Shown here piece by piece: positions 33,950 through 45,060 of a stretch of 64,000 bases of DNA. The stretch is from the NCBI RefSeq assembly GCF_047229345.1, contig NZ_JBFTER010000007.1, forward strand, positions 17,447-81,446, written 5' to 3'. This DNA is from Cellulomonas_A sp047229345 (GTDB lineage: Bacteria > Actinomycetota > Actinomycetes > Actinomycetales > Cellulomonadaceae). The position numbers and the translations under genes are program-made. The notes under the pieces are model-generated. The model saw only the letters and a list, made by a program, of their open reading frames with translations, was not told the origin of the DNA and made no database searches. Each line of letters starts with the position of its first letter. Within the stretch, counting starts at the first letter, position 1.

Positions 33950-34530
33950 TCACCGCCGCGACGTCGGCGGCCCTGATCTCGGCCGCTGAGGGAGAGTCCG
34001 TCGAGGGCATCCAGCTCCTCATCCCCGAGTTCTACGACATCTTCTGGTCGACCATCGTCCTGGCGATCATCGCGGTCGTGTTCTACAAGTACGTCCTGCC
34101 GAAGTTCCAGGTCGTGCTCGACAAGCGCACCGAGCTGATCCAGGGCGGCATCGCGAAGGCCGAGTCGGCTCAGGCCGAGGCCGCTGCGGCGCTCGCCGAG
34201 TACCACCAGCAGCTCCAGGACGCCCGGACCGAGGCCGCGAAGATCCGCGAGGACGCGCGCACCGAGGCCGGGCAGATCGTCGCCGAGTCCCGCACCAAGG
34301 CGCAGGAGGAGGCGGCGCGCATCGTCGAGACCGCGCACCGCCAGATCGAGGCGGAGCGCCAGCAGGCGTCGGTCTCGCTGCGTGCCGACGTCGGGGCGCT
34401 CGCGACCCAGCTCGCCTCCAAGATCGTCGGCGAGTCGCTCGAGGACACCGCGCGCCAGTCGCGCGTCGTCGACCGTTTCCTCGACGAGCTCGAGGCCAGC
34501 ACCACGGCGAACGCCGGTAAGGGGAACTGA
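33946..34530 (+). CDS. atpF: ATP synthase F0 subunit b
   Basis: This protein is the peripheral stalk that holds F1 against rotation. The 194-residue protein has one membrane helix (about 27-47, FWSTIVLAIIAVVFYKYVLP) and then a long charged dimeric coiled coil rich in Ala/Glu/Arg. The GTG start overlaps the atpE stop, and the stop overlaps the atpH ATG. It is not fused to delta, unlike the mycobacterial form. Confidence 0.95.
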   Translation: MITAATSAALISAAEGESVEGIQLLIPEFYDIFWSTIVLAIIAVVFYKYVLPKFQVVLDKRTELIQGGIAKAESAQAEAAAALAEYHQQLQDARTEAAKIREDARTEAGQIVAESRTKAQEEAARIVETAHRQIEAERQQASVSLRADVGALATQLASKIVGESLEDTARQSRVVDRFLDELEASTTANAGKGN

Positions 34531-35345
34531 TGCGCGGGACGAGTCAGGCGTCGCTGCGGAGCGTGGAGAACCGGTTCGAGCCGGTCCTCCGTGCTGCCGG
34601 CGTCGAGTCGGCGACGCTGGGCGAGCAGCTGTTCGCCCTGGTCGACGCCCTCGACTCGTCCGGCGCGCTGCGCCGGACGCTCGCGGACCCGTCGGCCGAC
34701 GGTGACGCGAAGGCCCAGCTGGTCGCGCACGTGCTCCAGGGCGCGCACACGAGCACCGTCGCGGTCGCGCAGGAGCTGGTCCGGGCGCGCTGGTCGGCGG
34801 ACGTCGACCTCACCGAGGCGGTCGAGCACCTCGCGTTCCAGGCGGTGCTCGCGTCCGCCGAGGCGACGGGCACGCTCGAGCGCGTGGAGGAGGACCTGTT
34901 CCGCCTCACGCGCTCGCTCTCCGGTCAGCGGGACGTGCGGCGGATCCTGTCCGACGACGCGACGTCGACTCCCGCCGCCCGGGTGGGTCTGCTCGACGCG
35001 ATCCTCGCGGGTGGGGCGACCCCGGCGGCGGCGCTCCTGGCGCGGCGTGCCACGCAGAGGCCGCGCGGCCGGCACTTCGTGACGACGCTCGGGCACATCG
35101 GCGACCTGGTCGCCGAGCGTCGCAACCGGCTCGTCGCGACGGCCACGTCGGCGACCGAGCTCACGGCCGTCCAGCGCACCCGGCTCGAGGGCATCCTCGA
35201 GCGTGCGTACGGGCAGCCGGTCCAGCTCAACGTGATCGTCGACGAGAACGTCCTCGGCGGCCTGCGCATCCAGGTCGGGGCCGAGGTCGTCGACTCGACG
35301 GTGCTGTCCCGGCTCGCCGACGCGCGGCGCCGACTTGCCAGCTGA
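34530..35345 (+). CDS. atpH: ATP synthase F1 subunit delta
   Basis: Delta joins the b-stalk to the alpha3beta3 head. The 271-residue length is normal for actinobacteria but about 90 longer than E. coli, the extra lying in the N-terminal half. The C-terminal signature VVDENVLGGLRIQVGAEVVDSTVLSRL is characteristic. The ATG overlaps the atpF stop (TGATG). Confidence 0.94.
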   Translation: MRGTSQASLRSVENRFEPVLRAAGVESATLGEQLFALVDALDSSGALRRTLADPSADGDAKAQLVAHVLQGAHTSTVAVAQELVRARWSADVDLTEAVEHLAFQAVLASAEATGTLERVEEDLFRLTRSLSGQRDVRRILSDDATSTPAARVGLLDAILAGGATPAAALLARRATQRPRGRHFVTTLGHIGDLVAERRNRLVATATSATELTAVQRTRLEGILERAYGQPVQLNVIVDENVLGGLRIQVGAEVVDSTVLSRLADARRRLAS

Positions 35346-35423
35346 CGGCCGCGCTCCGCGCCCCGTCCCCAGAACGCGTTCGACCCGCACGCGACCCGCG
35401 TGCGACACGACAGGAGAGAAGCA

Positions 35424-37052
<1,629 letters not shown>

Positions 37053-37055
37053 CCG

Positions 37056-37949
37056 ATGGCCGGTACCCAGCGCGTCTACAAGCAGCGGATCAAGTCGACG
37101 CAGGCGCTCAAGAAGATGTTCCGGGCGCAGGAGCTCATCGCCGCGTCCCGCATCGGGCGTGCGCGGGGCCGGGTCGCGCAGGCGACGCCGTACTCGCGGG
37201 CGATCACGCGTGCCGTCTCGGCGCTCGCGACGCACTCGACCACGTCGCACCCGCTGCTGACCGAGCGCACCGACACGAACCGCGTCGCCGTGCTGCTCAT
37301 CGCGTCGGACCGCGGCATGGCCGGCGCGTACTCGGCGAGCGTCATCCGCGAGACGGAGCGGCTCGTCGAGCGGCTCCAGGCGTCGGGCAAGGAGGTCGCG
37401 CTCTACGTCTCCGGGCGTCGCGCGGTGTCCTACTACACCTTCCGGCGCCGTGAGCTCGCGGCGCAGTGGCAGGGCGGCTCGGACGCGCCGCAGGTCGACG
37501 TGGCCGACGAGATCGCCGACACGCTCCTGAGCGCGTTCGACGCCCCGGCCGAGGCCGGCGGGGTCGGCGAGCTGCACGTCGTGTACACGCAGTTCGTCAA
37601 CATGGTCACGCAGCGGCCGCGGGTCATCCGCATGCTCCCGCTCGAGGTCGTCGAGGGCGTCGCCCCCGCCGGCGAGGGCGACGCGCTGCCGCTGTACGAC
37701 TTCGAGCCCAGCCCGGAGGCCGTGCTCGACGCGCTGCTGCCGCGCTACGTCCGCAGCCGCATCTACAGCTGCATGCTGCAGGCGGCCGCCTCCGAGCTCG
37801 CCGCCCGCCAGCGGGCCATGCACACGGCGACCGAGAACGCCGAGGACCTCGTGCGCATGTACACGCGGCTCGCGAACCAGGCCCGCCAGGCAGAGATCAC
37901 CCAGGAGATCAGCGAGATCGTGTCGGGCGCCGACGCGCTCGCCTCCTGA
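37056..37949 (+). CDS. atpG: ATP synthase F1 subunit gamma
   Basis: Gamma is the central rotating shaft. The 297-residue protein has the N-terminal helix QRVYKQRIKSTQALKKMFRA and the C-terminal helix AMHTATENAEDLVRMYTRLANQARQ, which together form the coiled coil. The core contains ASDRGMAGAYSASVI. It starts 3 bp after the atpA stop. Confidence 0.96.
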   Translation: MAGTQRVYKQRIKSTQALKKMFRAQELIAASRIGRARGRVAQATPYSRAITRAVSALATHSTTSHPLLTERTDTNRVAVLLIASDRGMAGAYSASVIRETERLVERLQASGKEVALYVSGRRAVSYYTFRRRELAAQWQGGSDAPQVDVADEIADTLLSAFDAPAEAGGVGELHVVYTQFVNMVTQRPRVIRMLPLEVVEGVAPAGEGDALPLYDFEPSPEAVLDALLPRYVRSRIYSCMLQAAASELAARQRAMHTATENAEDLVRMYTRLANQARQAEITQEISEIVSGADALAS

Positions 37950-38008
37950 CACCAGCACGACCCAGACCACGCCGGAGTCCGCTCCGGACGAGCGAAGCGA
38001 GGCAGGAC

Positions 38009-39496
<1,488 letters not shown>

Positions 39497-39541
39497 CGCC
39501 TGGGTCCACGACCGGGTTCGAACTGAGCAGAGGGAGTCAGC

Positions 39542-39823
39542 ATGGCTGAGCTGGAGGTCGACGTCGTCGCCGCCGACGGCAAGATCTGGTCGGGCCACGC
39601 GCGGCAGGTGAGCGCGCCGGCCGCGGACGGGGAGATCGGCATCCTCGCCGGGCACACCCCGGTGCTCTCGGTGCTGCGCCGCGGCGAGGTCCGGGTCGCC
39701 CGGGCCGGCGGCGAGGTCCTGCGCTGGACGGTCGGAGGCGGGTTCCTGTCCGTCGACTCGGACCTGGTGACGGTCGTGGTGGACTCGGTCGAGGACACGA
39801 CCGGCACCCAGGTCGCGCACTGA
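39542..39823 (+). CDS. atpC: ATP synthase F1 subunit epsilon
   Basis: This 93-residue protein is the rotor subunit that couples gamma to the c-ring. It consists only of the N-terminal beta-sandwich (ELEVDVVAADGKIWSGHAR, GEIGILAGHTPVLSVL). The C-terminal two-helix inhibitory hairpin of E. coli epsilon (about 138 residues) is missing or reduced to a few residues. Short epsilons of this kind occur in other actinobacteria. It closes the atpBEFHAGDC operon. Confidence 0.93.
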   Translation: MAELEVDVVAADGKIWSGHARQVSAPAADGEIGILAGHTPVLSVLRRGEVRVARAGGEVLRWTVGGGFLSVDSDLVTVVVDSVEDTTGTQVAH

Positions 39824-39833
39824 CGGAGCCGTC

Positions 39834-40259
39834 ATGTCAGGGCAGCAGATCGCTCTCGTGCTCCTCGGAGCGGTGGTCGTCGCCCTGATCGTGCTCGGTC
39901 TCAGCGTGTCGAGGCTGGGCCGGCTCACGCGTCGCGTCGGGTCCTTCGAGTGTGCGTTCCGCCGCTCGGAGGGCCCGTCCGCGTCGTGGGTCACGGGGGT
40001 CGGCCAGTACGGCGCCGAGAGCCTGTACTGGTGGCGTGCGCGGTCGCTGTCGGTGCGGCCGTCGCGGTGCTGGCGCCGGTCGGCGATCGTGGTGAGCGAG
40101 CGCGCCGTGATCGAGGAGTCGCCGAGGTTCGGCCGTCAGGTCGCGGTGCGCTGCACGGTGCAGGGCGAGTCGTTCGACCTCCTCATGAGCCCGGAGGCCT
40201 CCGCGGGCCTCACGTCGTGGCTCGAGGCCACCCCACCGACGATCAGCCGCGTGATCTGA
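39834..40259 (+). CDS. DUF2550 membrane-anchored protein
   Basis: This 141-residue protein has one N-terminal membrane helix (about residues 6-26) and a small basic beta-rich domain. Features are a FECAFRRS motif, LYWWRARSLSVRPSRCWRR and ...SFDLLMSPEASAGLTSWLEA. The DUF2550 family follows atpC throughout actinobacteria (for example Rv1312). Its function is not established. It lies 10 bp after atpC and may be co-transcribed. Confidence 0.88.
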   Translation: MSGQQIALVLLGAVVVALIVLGLSVSRLGRLTRRVGSFECAFRRSEGPSASWVTGVGQYGAESLYWWRARSLSVRPSRCWRRSAIVVSERAVIEESPRFGRQVAVRCTVQGESFDLLMSPEASAGLTSWLEATPPTISRVI

Positions 40260-40295
40260 CGGCGCGACGTCGCCGTCCACGAGAGGAACCCCCGC

Positions 40296-40991
40296 ATGCG
40301 CCTCGTCGTCGCGCGCTGCTCGGCGCGCTACAGCGGCCGGCTCAACGCCCACCTCCCGCTCGCGACCCGGCTGGTCCTGGTCAAGGCGGACGGCAGCGTG
40401 CTGCTGCACTCCGACGGCGGCTCGTACAAGCCCCTGAACTGGATGAGCCCGCCGTGCTCGCTCGCGATCGGGGAGCCCGACGCGGAGGCGACCGGGCGGG
40501 GCGTGACGCAGGTCTGGACCGTGCAGCACCAGAAGAGCGACGACCGGCTCGTCGTCGAGGTGCACGAGGTCCTGCACGACTCGGCGCACGAGCTGGGTGT
40601 CGACCCGGGGCTGGTCAAGGACGGCGTCGAGGCGCACCTCCAGGAGCTCCTCGCGGCGCAGATCGACCTGCTCGGCGGCGGGCACACGCTCGTCCGGCGG
40701 GAGTTCCCGACGGCGATCGGGCCGGTCGACATCCTCGCGCGTGACGCGGCGGGCGTGGCGGTCGCGATCGAGATCAAGCGCCGCGGCGACATCGACGGCG
40801 TCGAGCAGCTCACGCGGTACCTCGAGCTGCTGAACCGGGACCCGCACCTCGCGCCGGTGCGCGGCGTGTTCGCCGCGCAGGAGATCAAGCCGCAGGCCCG
40901 GGTCCTCGCGACGGACCGCGGCATCGCGTGCGTGGTGCTCGACTACGACGCGATGCGTGGCGTGGACGACGTCGACTCCCGCCTGTTCTGA
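40296..40991 (+). CDS. nucS: Mismatch-specific endonuclease NucS/EndoMS
   Basis: This nuclease cuts double-stranded DNA at mismatches and carries the non-canonical mismatch repair of actinobacteria that lack MutS/MutL. The 231-residue protein has an N-terminal DNA-binding/dimer domain (MRLVVARCSARYSGRL) and a C-terminal RecB-like nuclease. The latter has catalytic residues in GPVDILARD and VAIEIKRRGDIDGVEQLTRYLELL. The C-terminus (DSRLF) resembles a beta-clamp-binding tail. The stop overlaps the DUF1990 ATG. Confidence 0.93.
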   Translation: MRLVVARCSARYSGRLNAHLPLATRLVLVKADGSVLLHSDGGSYKPLNWMSPPCSLAIGEPDAEATGRGVTQVWTVQHQKSDDRLVVEVHEVLHDSAHELGVDPGLVKDGVEAHLQELLAAQIDLLGGGHTLVRREFPTAIGPVDILARDAAGVAVAIEIKRRGDIDGVEQLTRYLELLNRDPHLAPVRGVFAAQEIKPQARVLATDRGIACVVLDYDAMRGVDDVDSRLF

Positions 40992-41530
40992 TGCCGGCGC
41001 CCACGCGCGGCCAGGGGTCCGCCGGGCGTCCGGACCTGACCTACCCCGAGGTCGCGGCGACGCGCGGGGGTCCGCTGCCGGCGGGCTACCGGCACCTGCA
41101 CGTGCGGCACCGGCTCGGCGCCGGCGACCTCGACGTCGTCGGGCACGGGCTCCTCGCGTGGCGCGTGCACGCCGCGGCGCACGTGACGGTGCACGCCGAC
41201 GCCCCGGTCGCCGACGTGGGGGTCGACGTGCGGACGCATCTGGGTGCCGGCCCGCTGCACCTCGTGGTGCCGTGCCGGGTCGTGTGGGCCGAGGCGGGGG
41301 AGCGCGCGATCGGGTTCGGCTACGGGAGCCTGCCCGGGCACCCGTTCACCGGCGAGGAGTCGTTCCGGGTCGAGCGCGACGAGGCGGGCGTGCTGTGGTT
41401 CGTCGTCGACGCCTTCAGCCGCCCCGCGTGGCGCTGGCTCGTGCCGCTCGCCTGGGCGGTGCCGCTCGTCCAGCGCGCGTACCTGCGCCTGCTCGCGCAC
41501 GGCGCCCGGCGGCTCGCCCGCGCCGGCTGA
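40991..41530 (+). CDS. DUF1990 family protein
   Basis: This 179-residue cytosolic protein shows the DUF1990 pattern: an N-terminal DLTYPEVAATRGGPLPAGY and HVRHRLGAGDLDVVGHGLLAW. A central AIGFGYGSLPGHPFTGEESF follows, then the C-terminal FSRPAWRW. The family is a small barrel-like fold of unknown role. The ATG overlaps the nucS stop (TGATG), so the two are coupled, which is the only functional hint. Confidence 0.85.
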   Translation: MPAPTRGQGSAGRPDLTYPEVAATRGGPLPAGYRHLHVRHRLGAGDLDVVGHGLLAWRVHAAAHVTVHADAPVADVGVDVRTHLGAGPLHLVVPCRVVWAEAGERAIGFGYGSLPGHPFTGEESFRVERDEAGVLWFVVDAFSRPAWRWLVPLAWAVPLVQRAYLRLLAHGARRLARAG

Positions 41531-41556
41531 CGCCCCGCCGTCCCCGGCACCGCGGT

Positions 41557-41682
41557 GGGCGTCGTCCGCACCGCATCGCGCCGTCCGCCGCGGGCGCGAC
41601 GTCCCCGCTGCTCCCGCAGCGGGCGTCGTCCGCACAGCATCGCGCCGAATGCCGCGGGCGCGACCTCCCCGCTGCTCCCGCG
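41557..41682. repeat. Two tandem copies of a 64-bp GC-rich repeat
   Basis: The unit at 41557-41620 recurs at 41621-41682 with a few changes. Both copies contain GGGCGTCGTCCGCA and CCGCTGCTCCCGC. The block lies between the convergent DUF1990 and GH3 genes. It has no clear reading frame preference. Confidence 0.7.
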
Positions 41683-41744
41683 GGGGGCCTCACGGGCCTC
41701 GAGCCCGGGCCGGTGCGGCGACCCGCGCCGGCTCGGGCGCGGGC

Positions 41745-44678
41745 TCAGCCGCCGAACGTCAGCTCGGCGAGGCGCGCGGCACCGGTGAGCACGACCCGCA
41801 CGTCGGTCACGGCCGCCGTGAGCCGGTCCCACCCGGGCCCGCGCAGCGCCTCGACGGTGCTCCAGTCGTGACGTCCGCCCTCCGCCGGGACGTCGGCGGA
41901 CGCCGCGGTCAGCCACGTCCCCGAGCCGTCGTTCACCTCGACACGCACCGACGCGGCGCCGGCGCAGGTCCGGGCGACGGTGAGCCCGAGCCGGGCGGCT
42001 CCGCGGGCGTCGACGCCGCGCAGCGTCACGGCGCCGGAACCACGGCCCCGGGGGACCTGGACGGCGTCGCCCGCGTCGCGCGTGCGCTCGGCGAGCTCGA
42101 TGCCGTCGTGGTCGTCGAAGTCGGTGGCGCGCAGCGGGCCGGTGAGGGCGGCGCGCGGCGCGACGGGGTCCCCGGTGACGACGACCTCGCTGCTGACGGG
42201 CAGGTCCGCCGAGGACGCGCCCGCGTGGAGCACGTACGTGCCGGGCTCGACGACGAGCGTGCCGCGCGTGACGTCCCAGACGGCGAGGTCGGCGACCCGC
42301 ACGCGGACGGTCGCGACGGCGGCGGCTCCGGGTTCGAGGGGAACGCGCACGTGGCCGAGCAGGCGACGTCGGGGGACGGGGAGCCGGTGGTCGACGGCGC
42401 TCGCGTAGACCTGCACGAGCTCGTCGACCGGGCGGTCCCCGGTGTTCGCGACGTCGACCTCGACGTCGAGGTGCGCGTCGGCATCGACCCGCACCGGGCC
42501 GGCGGCGCCGGGCTGCCCGGTGACGGCCGGGCGGGTGCCGTCCGCCGCATCGGACGCCGCGACGACGCGCAGGCCGCGGTGCTCGACGGTCGTGTACGAC
42601 AGCCCGTGGCCGAACGGGTAGAGCGGCTCGTGCCGCGCGTACCAGTACGTGGAGCCGGCGGTGATCACGTCGTAGTCGAGCAGGTCGCCGACGTGGGACT
42701 CGTCCGCGACCCACGTCTGCGCGAGGTGGCCGGACGGCTCGACGTCGCCCACGAGCACGTCGGTGAGCCCGTGCCCGAGCTCCTGGCCGGCGTGCGAGGA
42801 CCACACGACCGCGGCGGCCTCGTCGGCCACGGACCCGAGGACGTACGGGTAGGACGACACAACCGCGAGCACCGCGCGCGGGTTGGCGTCGTGCGCGGTG
42901 CGCCAGAGCTCCGCGGACGCGTCCGGCAGGCGCAGGTGCGGGCGGTCCTCGGTCTCGCGCCCGAGCAGGTGGGGGTCGTTGCCGACGGCCACGACCACGA
43001 CGTCGGCGGCTGCGGCGGCCTCGGCGACGTCGGCGTGCCCGGACCGCAGGGTGCGGACCGTGAACCGCTCGGCGTCGGCGGCGTCGTGGTCCTCGGCCAC
43101 GAGCGTGCCGGTCGCGTCGTTCTGGACCCGGACCCACCGCCCGGAGCCGACGTGCTGGACCGACCACGTGCCGTCGGTGTGCCGGTGCAGCCGGAAGCTC
43201 TCCTGGGCGACCCAGCCGCCGACGCGCTCCGCGTCGGCCCGCACGACCCAGCCGGCACCGGACCACAGCAGCCCCGAGCGCACGCCACGCAGCGTCACGA
43301 GGCCCTCGCCCCAGGACGTCACGTCGAACGCGGCGCCGGCATGGGTGGCCGCCGGGGCGTCGGCGGTGAGCGGGGTCGCGGCGTCGAGCTGGCGGACGTA
43401 CGCGCCCGTCGTCGCGGAGCGGAGCGCGACGCGGTCGGCTCCGTCGGCGACCCGGACCGCGGACGACCCGAGCCGCTCGGCGAGCGCGCTGCCGAGCCCC
43501 ACGAGGTAGGGCGGGGTGCCCGAGTACCAGTCGTGCAGCACGCGGTCCGCGAGCGGGCCGACGACGGCGACTCTCGCGCCGGGCCGCAGCGGCAGCACGC
43601 CGTCGTTCTGCAGCACGACGACGGCGCGCGCGGTGGTCTCGCGCGCGAGCGCGCGGTGCTCGGGCAGGTCGAGGGCGTCGGCGCCGACACCGGCGTACGG
43701 GTCGAGGTCGGGGTCGAGCTCGCCGGTCGCGAGGCGCAGCTCGAGCTGGCGCAGCACGGCCCGGTCGACCTCGGCCTCGGTGAGCAGCCCGCGCTCGAGC
43801 GCGGCGTGCAGACGCTCGACGGTCGGGCGGGCGTCGGCGTCGTTGTCGGTGAACGAGTCGACACCCGCGCGCACCATCGCGGCGTGGCTCTCGACGTGGT
43901 CGTCGTAGTACCGCTCGAACGTCACGAGGTTGCCGGGGGCGGCGGCGTCCGAGACGACCATGAGCGAGGCGTCGGTCCAGCTGCGCAGCTCGTCGAGCAG
44001 CTCGCGCGCGACGTGGTTGGGCCGCCCGTTAACGAGGTTGTACGACGGCATGACGGCGCCGACCACGCCGGCCTCGACGGGCCCGCGGTACGCGGGCAGC
44101 TCGTACTCGTGCAGCACGCGCGGACGCAGCTGCGAGCTCGTGAGCGCACGGTCGGTCTCGTTGTTGTACGCGAGGAAGTGCTTGAGCGTCGGCACCGTGC
44201 GCCAGTAGACGGGGTGGTCGCCGCGCAGGCCGCGGGCGTAGGCGGTCGCGAGGTGCGCGGTGAGGTGCGGGTCCTCGGAGAAGCCCTCCTCGTTGCGGCC
44301 CCAGAGCGGGTGGCGCAGCGGGTTCACGACCGGCGCCCAGACGTTGAGGCTCACCGCGGGGTCGGCGGCGTGCTTGGCGCGCAGCTCGGTGCCGACGACC
44401 TCGCCGACGCGGGTCAGCAGCTCGGCGTCCCAGGTCGCCGCGAGACCGACGGGCTGGGGGAACGACGTCGCGACGCCGAGCCAGGCGACGCCGTGCAGCA
44501 CCTCGGCGCCGGTGTGGAACGCCCGCAGACCGAGGCGGTCGACCGCCGGCGCGTGCTGGTGCAGCAGCGCGACCTTCTCGTCGAGGGTGAGCCGGGTGAG
44601 CAGGTCGCGGGCGCGGACGGCGAGCGGCTGCGCGGGGTCGCGGTGGGTGGGGGCTGCCTGGAGGTCGTCGTCGGCCAC
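41745..44678 (-). CDS. Glycoside hydrolase family 3 (beta-glucosidase/beta-xylosidase type) with beta-trefoil-like insert
   Basis: This 977-residue intracellular enzyme (no signal peptide) should remove beta-linked glucose or xylose from non-reducing ends. The GH3 barrel covers about residues 20-330, with nucleophile D244 in LMVVSDAAAPGN and substrate contacts in TLKHFLAYNNE. The alpha/beta domain is interrupted at about 416-545 by a fascin/beta-trefoil-like insert (repeats such as ESFRLHRHTDGTWSVQHV). It resumes with VVVVAVGNDPH, then comes an Fn3-like domain and a C-terminal CBM6-like jelly roll (about 845-977). GTG 44678 has a GAGGGA site. It is divergent from the transporter operon. Confidence 0.9.
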   Translation of the reverse strand: MADDDLQAAPTHRDPAQPLAVRARDLLTRLTLDEKVALLHQHAPAVDRLGLRAFHTGAEVLHGVAWLGVATSFPQPVGLAATWDAELLTRVGEVVGTELRAKHAADPAVSLNVWAPVVNPLRHPLWGRNEEGFSEDPHLTAHLATAYARGLRGDHPVYWRTVPTLKHFLAYNNETDRALTSSQLRPRVLHEYELPAYRGPVEAGVVGAVMPSYNLVNGRPNHVARELLDELRSWTDASLMVVSDAAAPGNLVTFERYYDDHVESHAAMVRAGVDSFTDNDADARPTVERLHAALERGLLTEAEVDRAVLRQLELRLATGELDPDLDPYAGVGADALDLPEHRALARETTARAVVVLQNDGVLPLRPGARVAVVGPLADRVLHDWYSGTPPYLVGLGSALAERLGSSAVRVADGADRVALRSATTGAYVRQLDAATPLTADAPAATHAGAAFDVTSWGEGLVTLRGVRSGLLWSGAGWVVRADAERVGGWVAQESFRLHRHTDGTWSVQHVGSGRWVRVQNDATGTLVAEDHDAADAERFTVRTLRSGHADVAEAAAAADVVVVAVGNDPHLLGRETEDRPHLRLPDASAELWRTAHDANPRAVLAVVSSYPYVLGSVADEAAAVVWSSHAGQELGHGLTDVLVGDVEPSGHLAQTWVADESHVGDLLDYDVITAGSTYWYARHEPLYPFGHGLSYTTVEHRGLRVVAASDAADGTRPAVTGQPGAAGPVRVDADAHLDVEVDVANTGDRPVDELVQVYASAVDHRLPVPRRRLLGHVRVPLEPGAAAVATVRVRVADLAVWDVTRGTLVVEPGTYVLHAGASSADLPVSSEVVVTGDPVAPRAALTGPLRATDFDDHDGIELAERTRDAGDAVQVPRGRGSGAVTLRGVDARGAARLGLTVARTCAGAASVRVEVNDGSGTWLTAASADVPAEGGRHDWSTVEALRGPGWDRLTAAVTDVRVVLTGAARLAELTFGG

Positions 44679-44760
44679 GGGGGTCCCTCGTTCTGGTGCG
44701 GTGGGCGAGCCGGTCCTGCGCGGCGGTGGGACACGCTGCGGGGCGGACCGGTTCGATCGG

Positions 44761-44783
44761 ATCGTCGAACCGTTTCGACGATA
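44761..44783 (-). promoter_or_regulatory. GH3 promoter -10 and LacI-type operator
   Basis: A perfect inverted repeat with 9-bp arms (ATCGTCGAA / TTCGACGAT, 4-bp centre) spans 44761-44782. Its core TCGAACCGTTTCGA lies at 44764-44777. On the minus strand, TATCGT (44783 down to 44778) is a good -10 box abutting the core. Binding there would block GH3 transcription. Confidence 0.65.
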
Positions 44784-44904
44784 GCAGCCACACGCTCGGC
44801 GTGACGCGGGCCACACGCTAGCGGACGCGCCGTGGCCGGTCGAGCGGCCTACGACCGGGCCCGCGGCGTCCGTGGCGGCGTCTCCGACTCGATCTGGGCA
44901 GTGG

Positions 44905-44955
44905 TTGCCCGTCCGCGTGGGGAGGCCGTAGAGTGCGGGCGTCGAACCGCTTCGA
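44905..44955 (+). promoter_or_regulatory. Promoter and operator of the binding-protein/permease operon
   Basis: TTGCCC (44905-44910) and TAGAGT (44929-44934) are spaced by 18 bp. The operator TCGAACCGCTTCGA sits at 44942-44955, at or just past the expected transcription start. The leader to the ATG is about 115 nt. The remainder of 44679-45060 holds no gene. Confidence 0.65.
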
Positions 44956-45060
44956 TGTTCGCGGATCGACCGGCACCCGCACCGATCACGGACGATCGCG
45001 GGCCGTCGGCACGGGGGACCACGAGGACACCGCGTTTCCACAAGGGAGTGAAGGGCGCTC

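Noticed and set aside
41244..44804. 1186-residue open frame on the plus strand opposite the GH3 gene
   Set aside because: The antisense GH3 frame has all catalytic motifs, while this one has none and has low-complexity composition.
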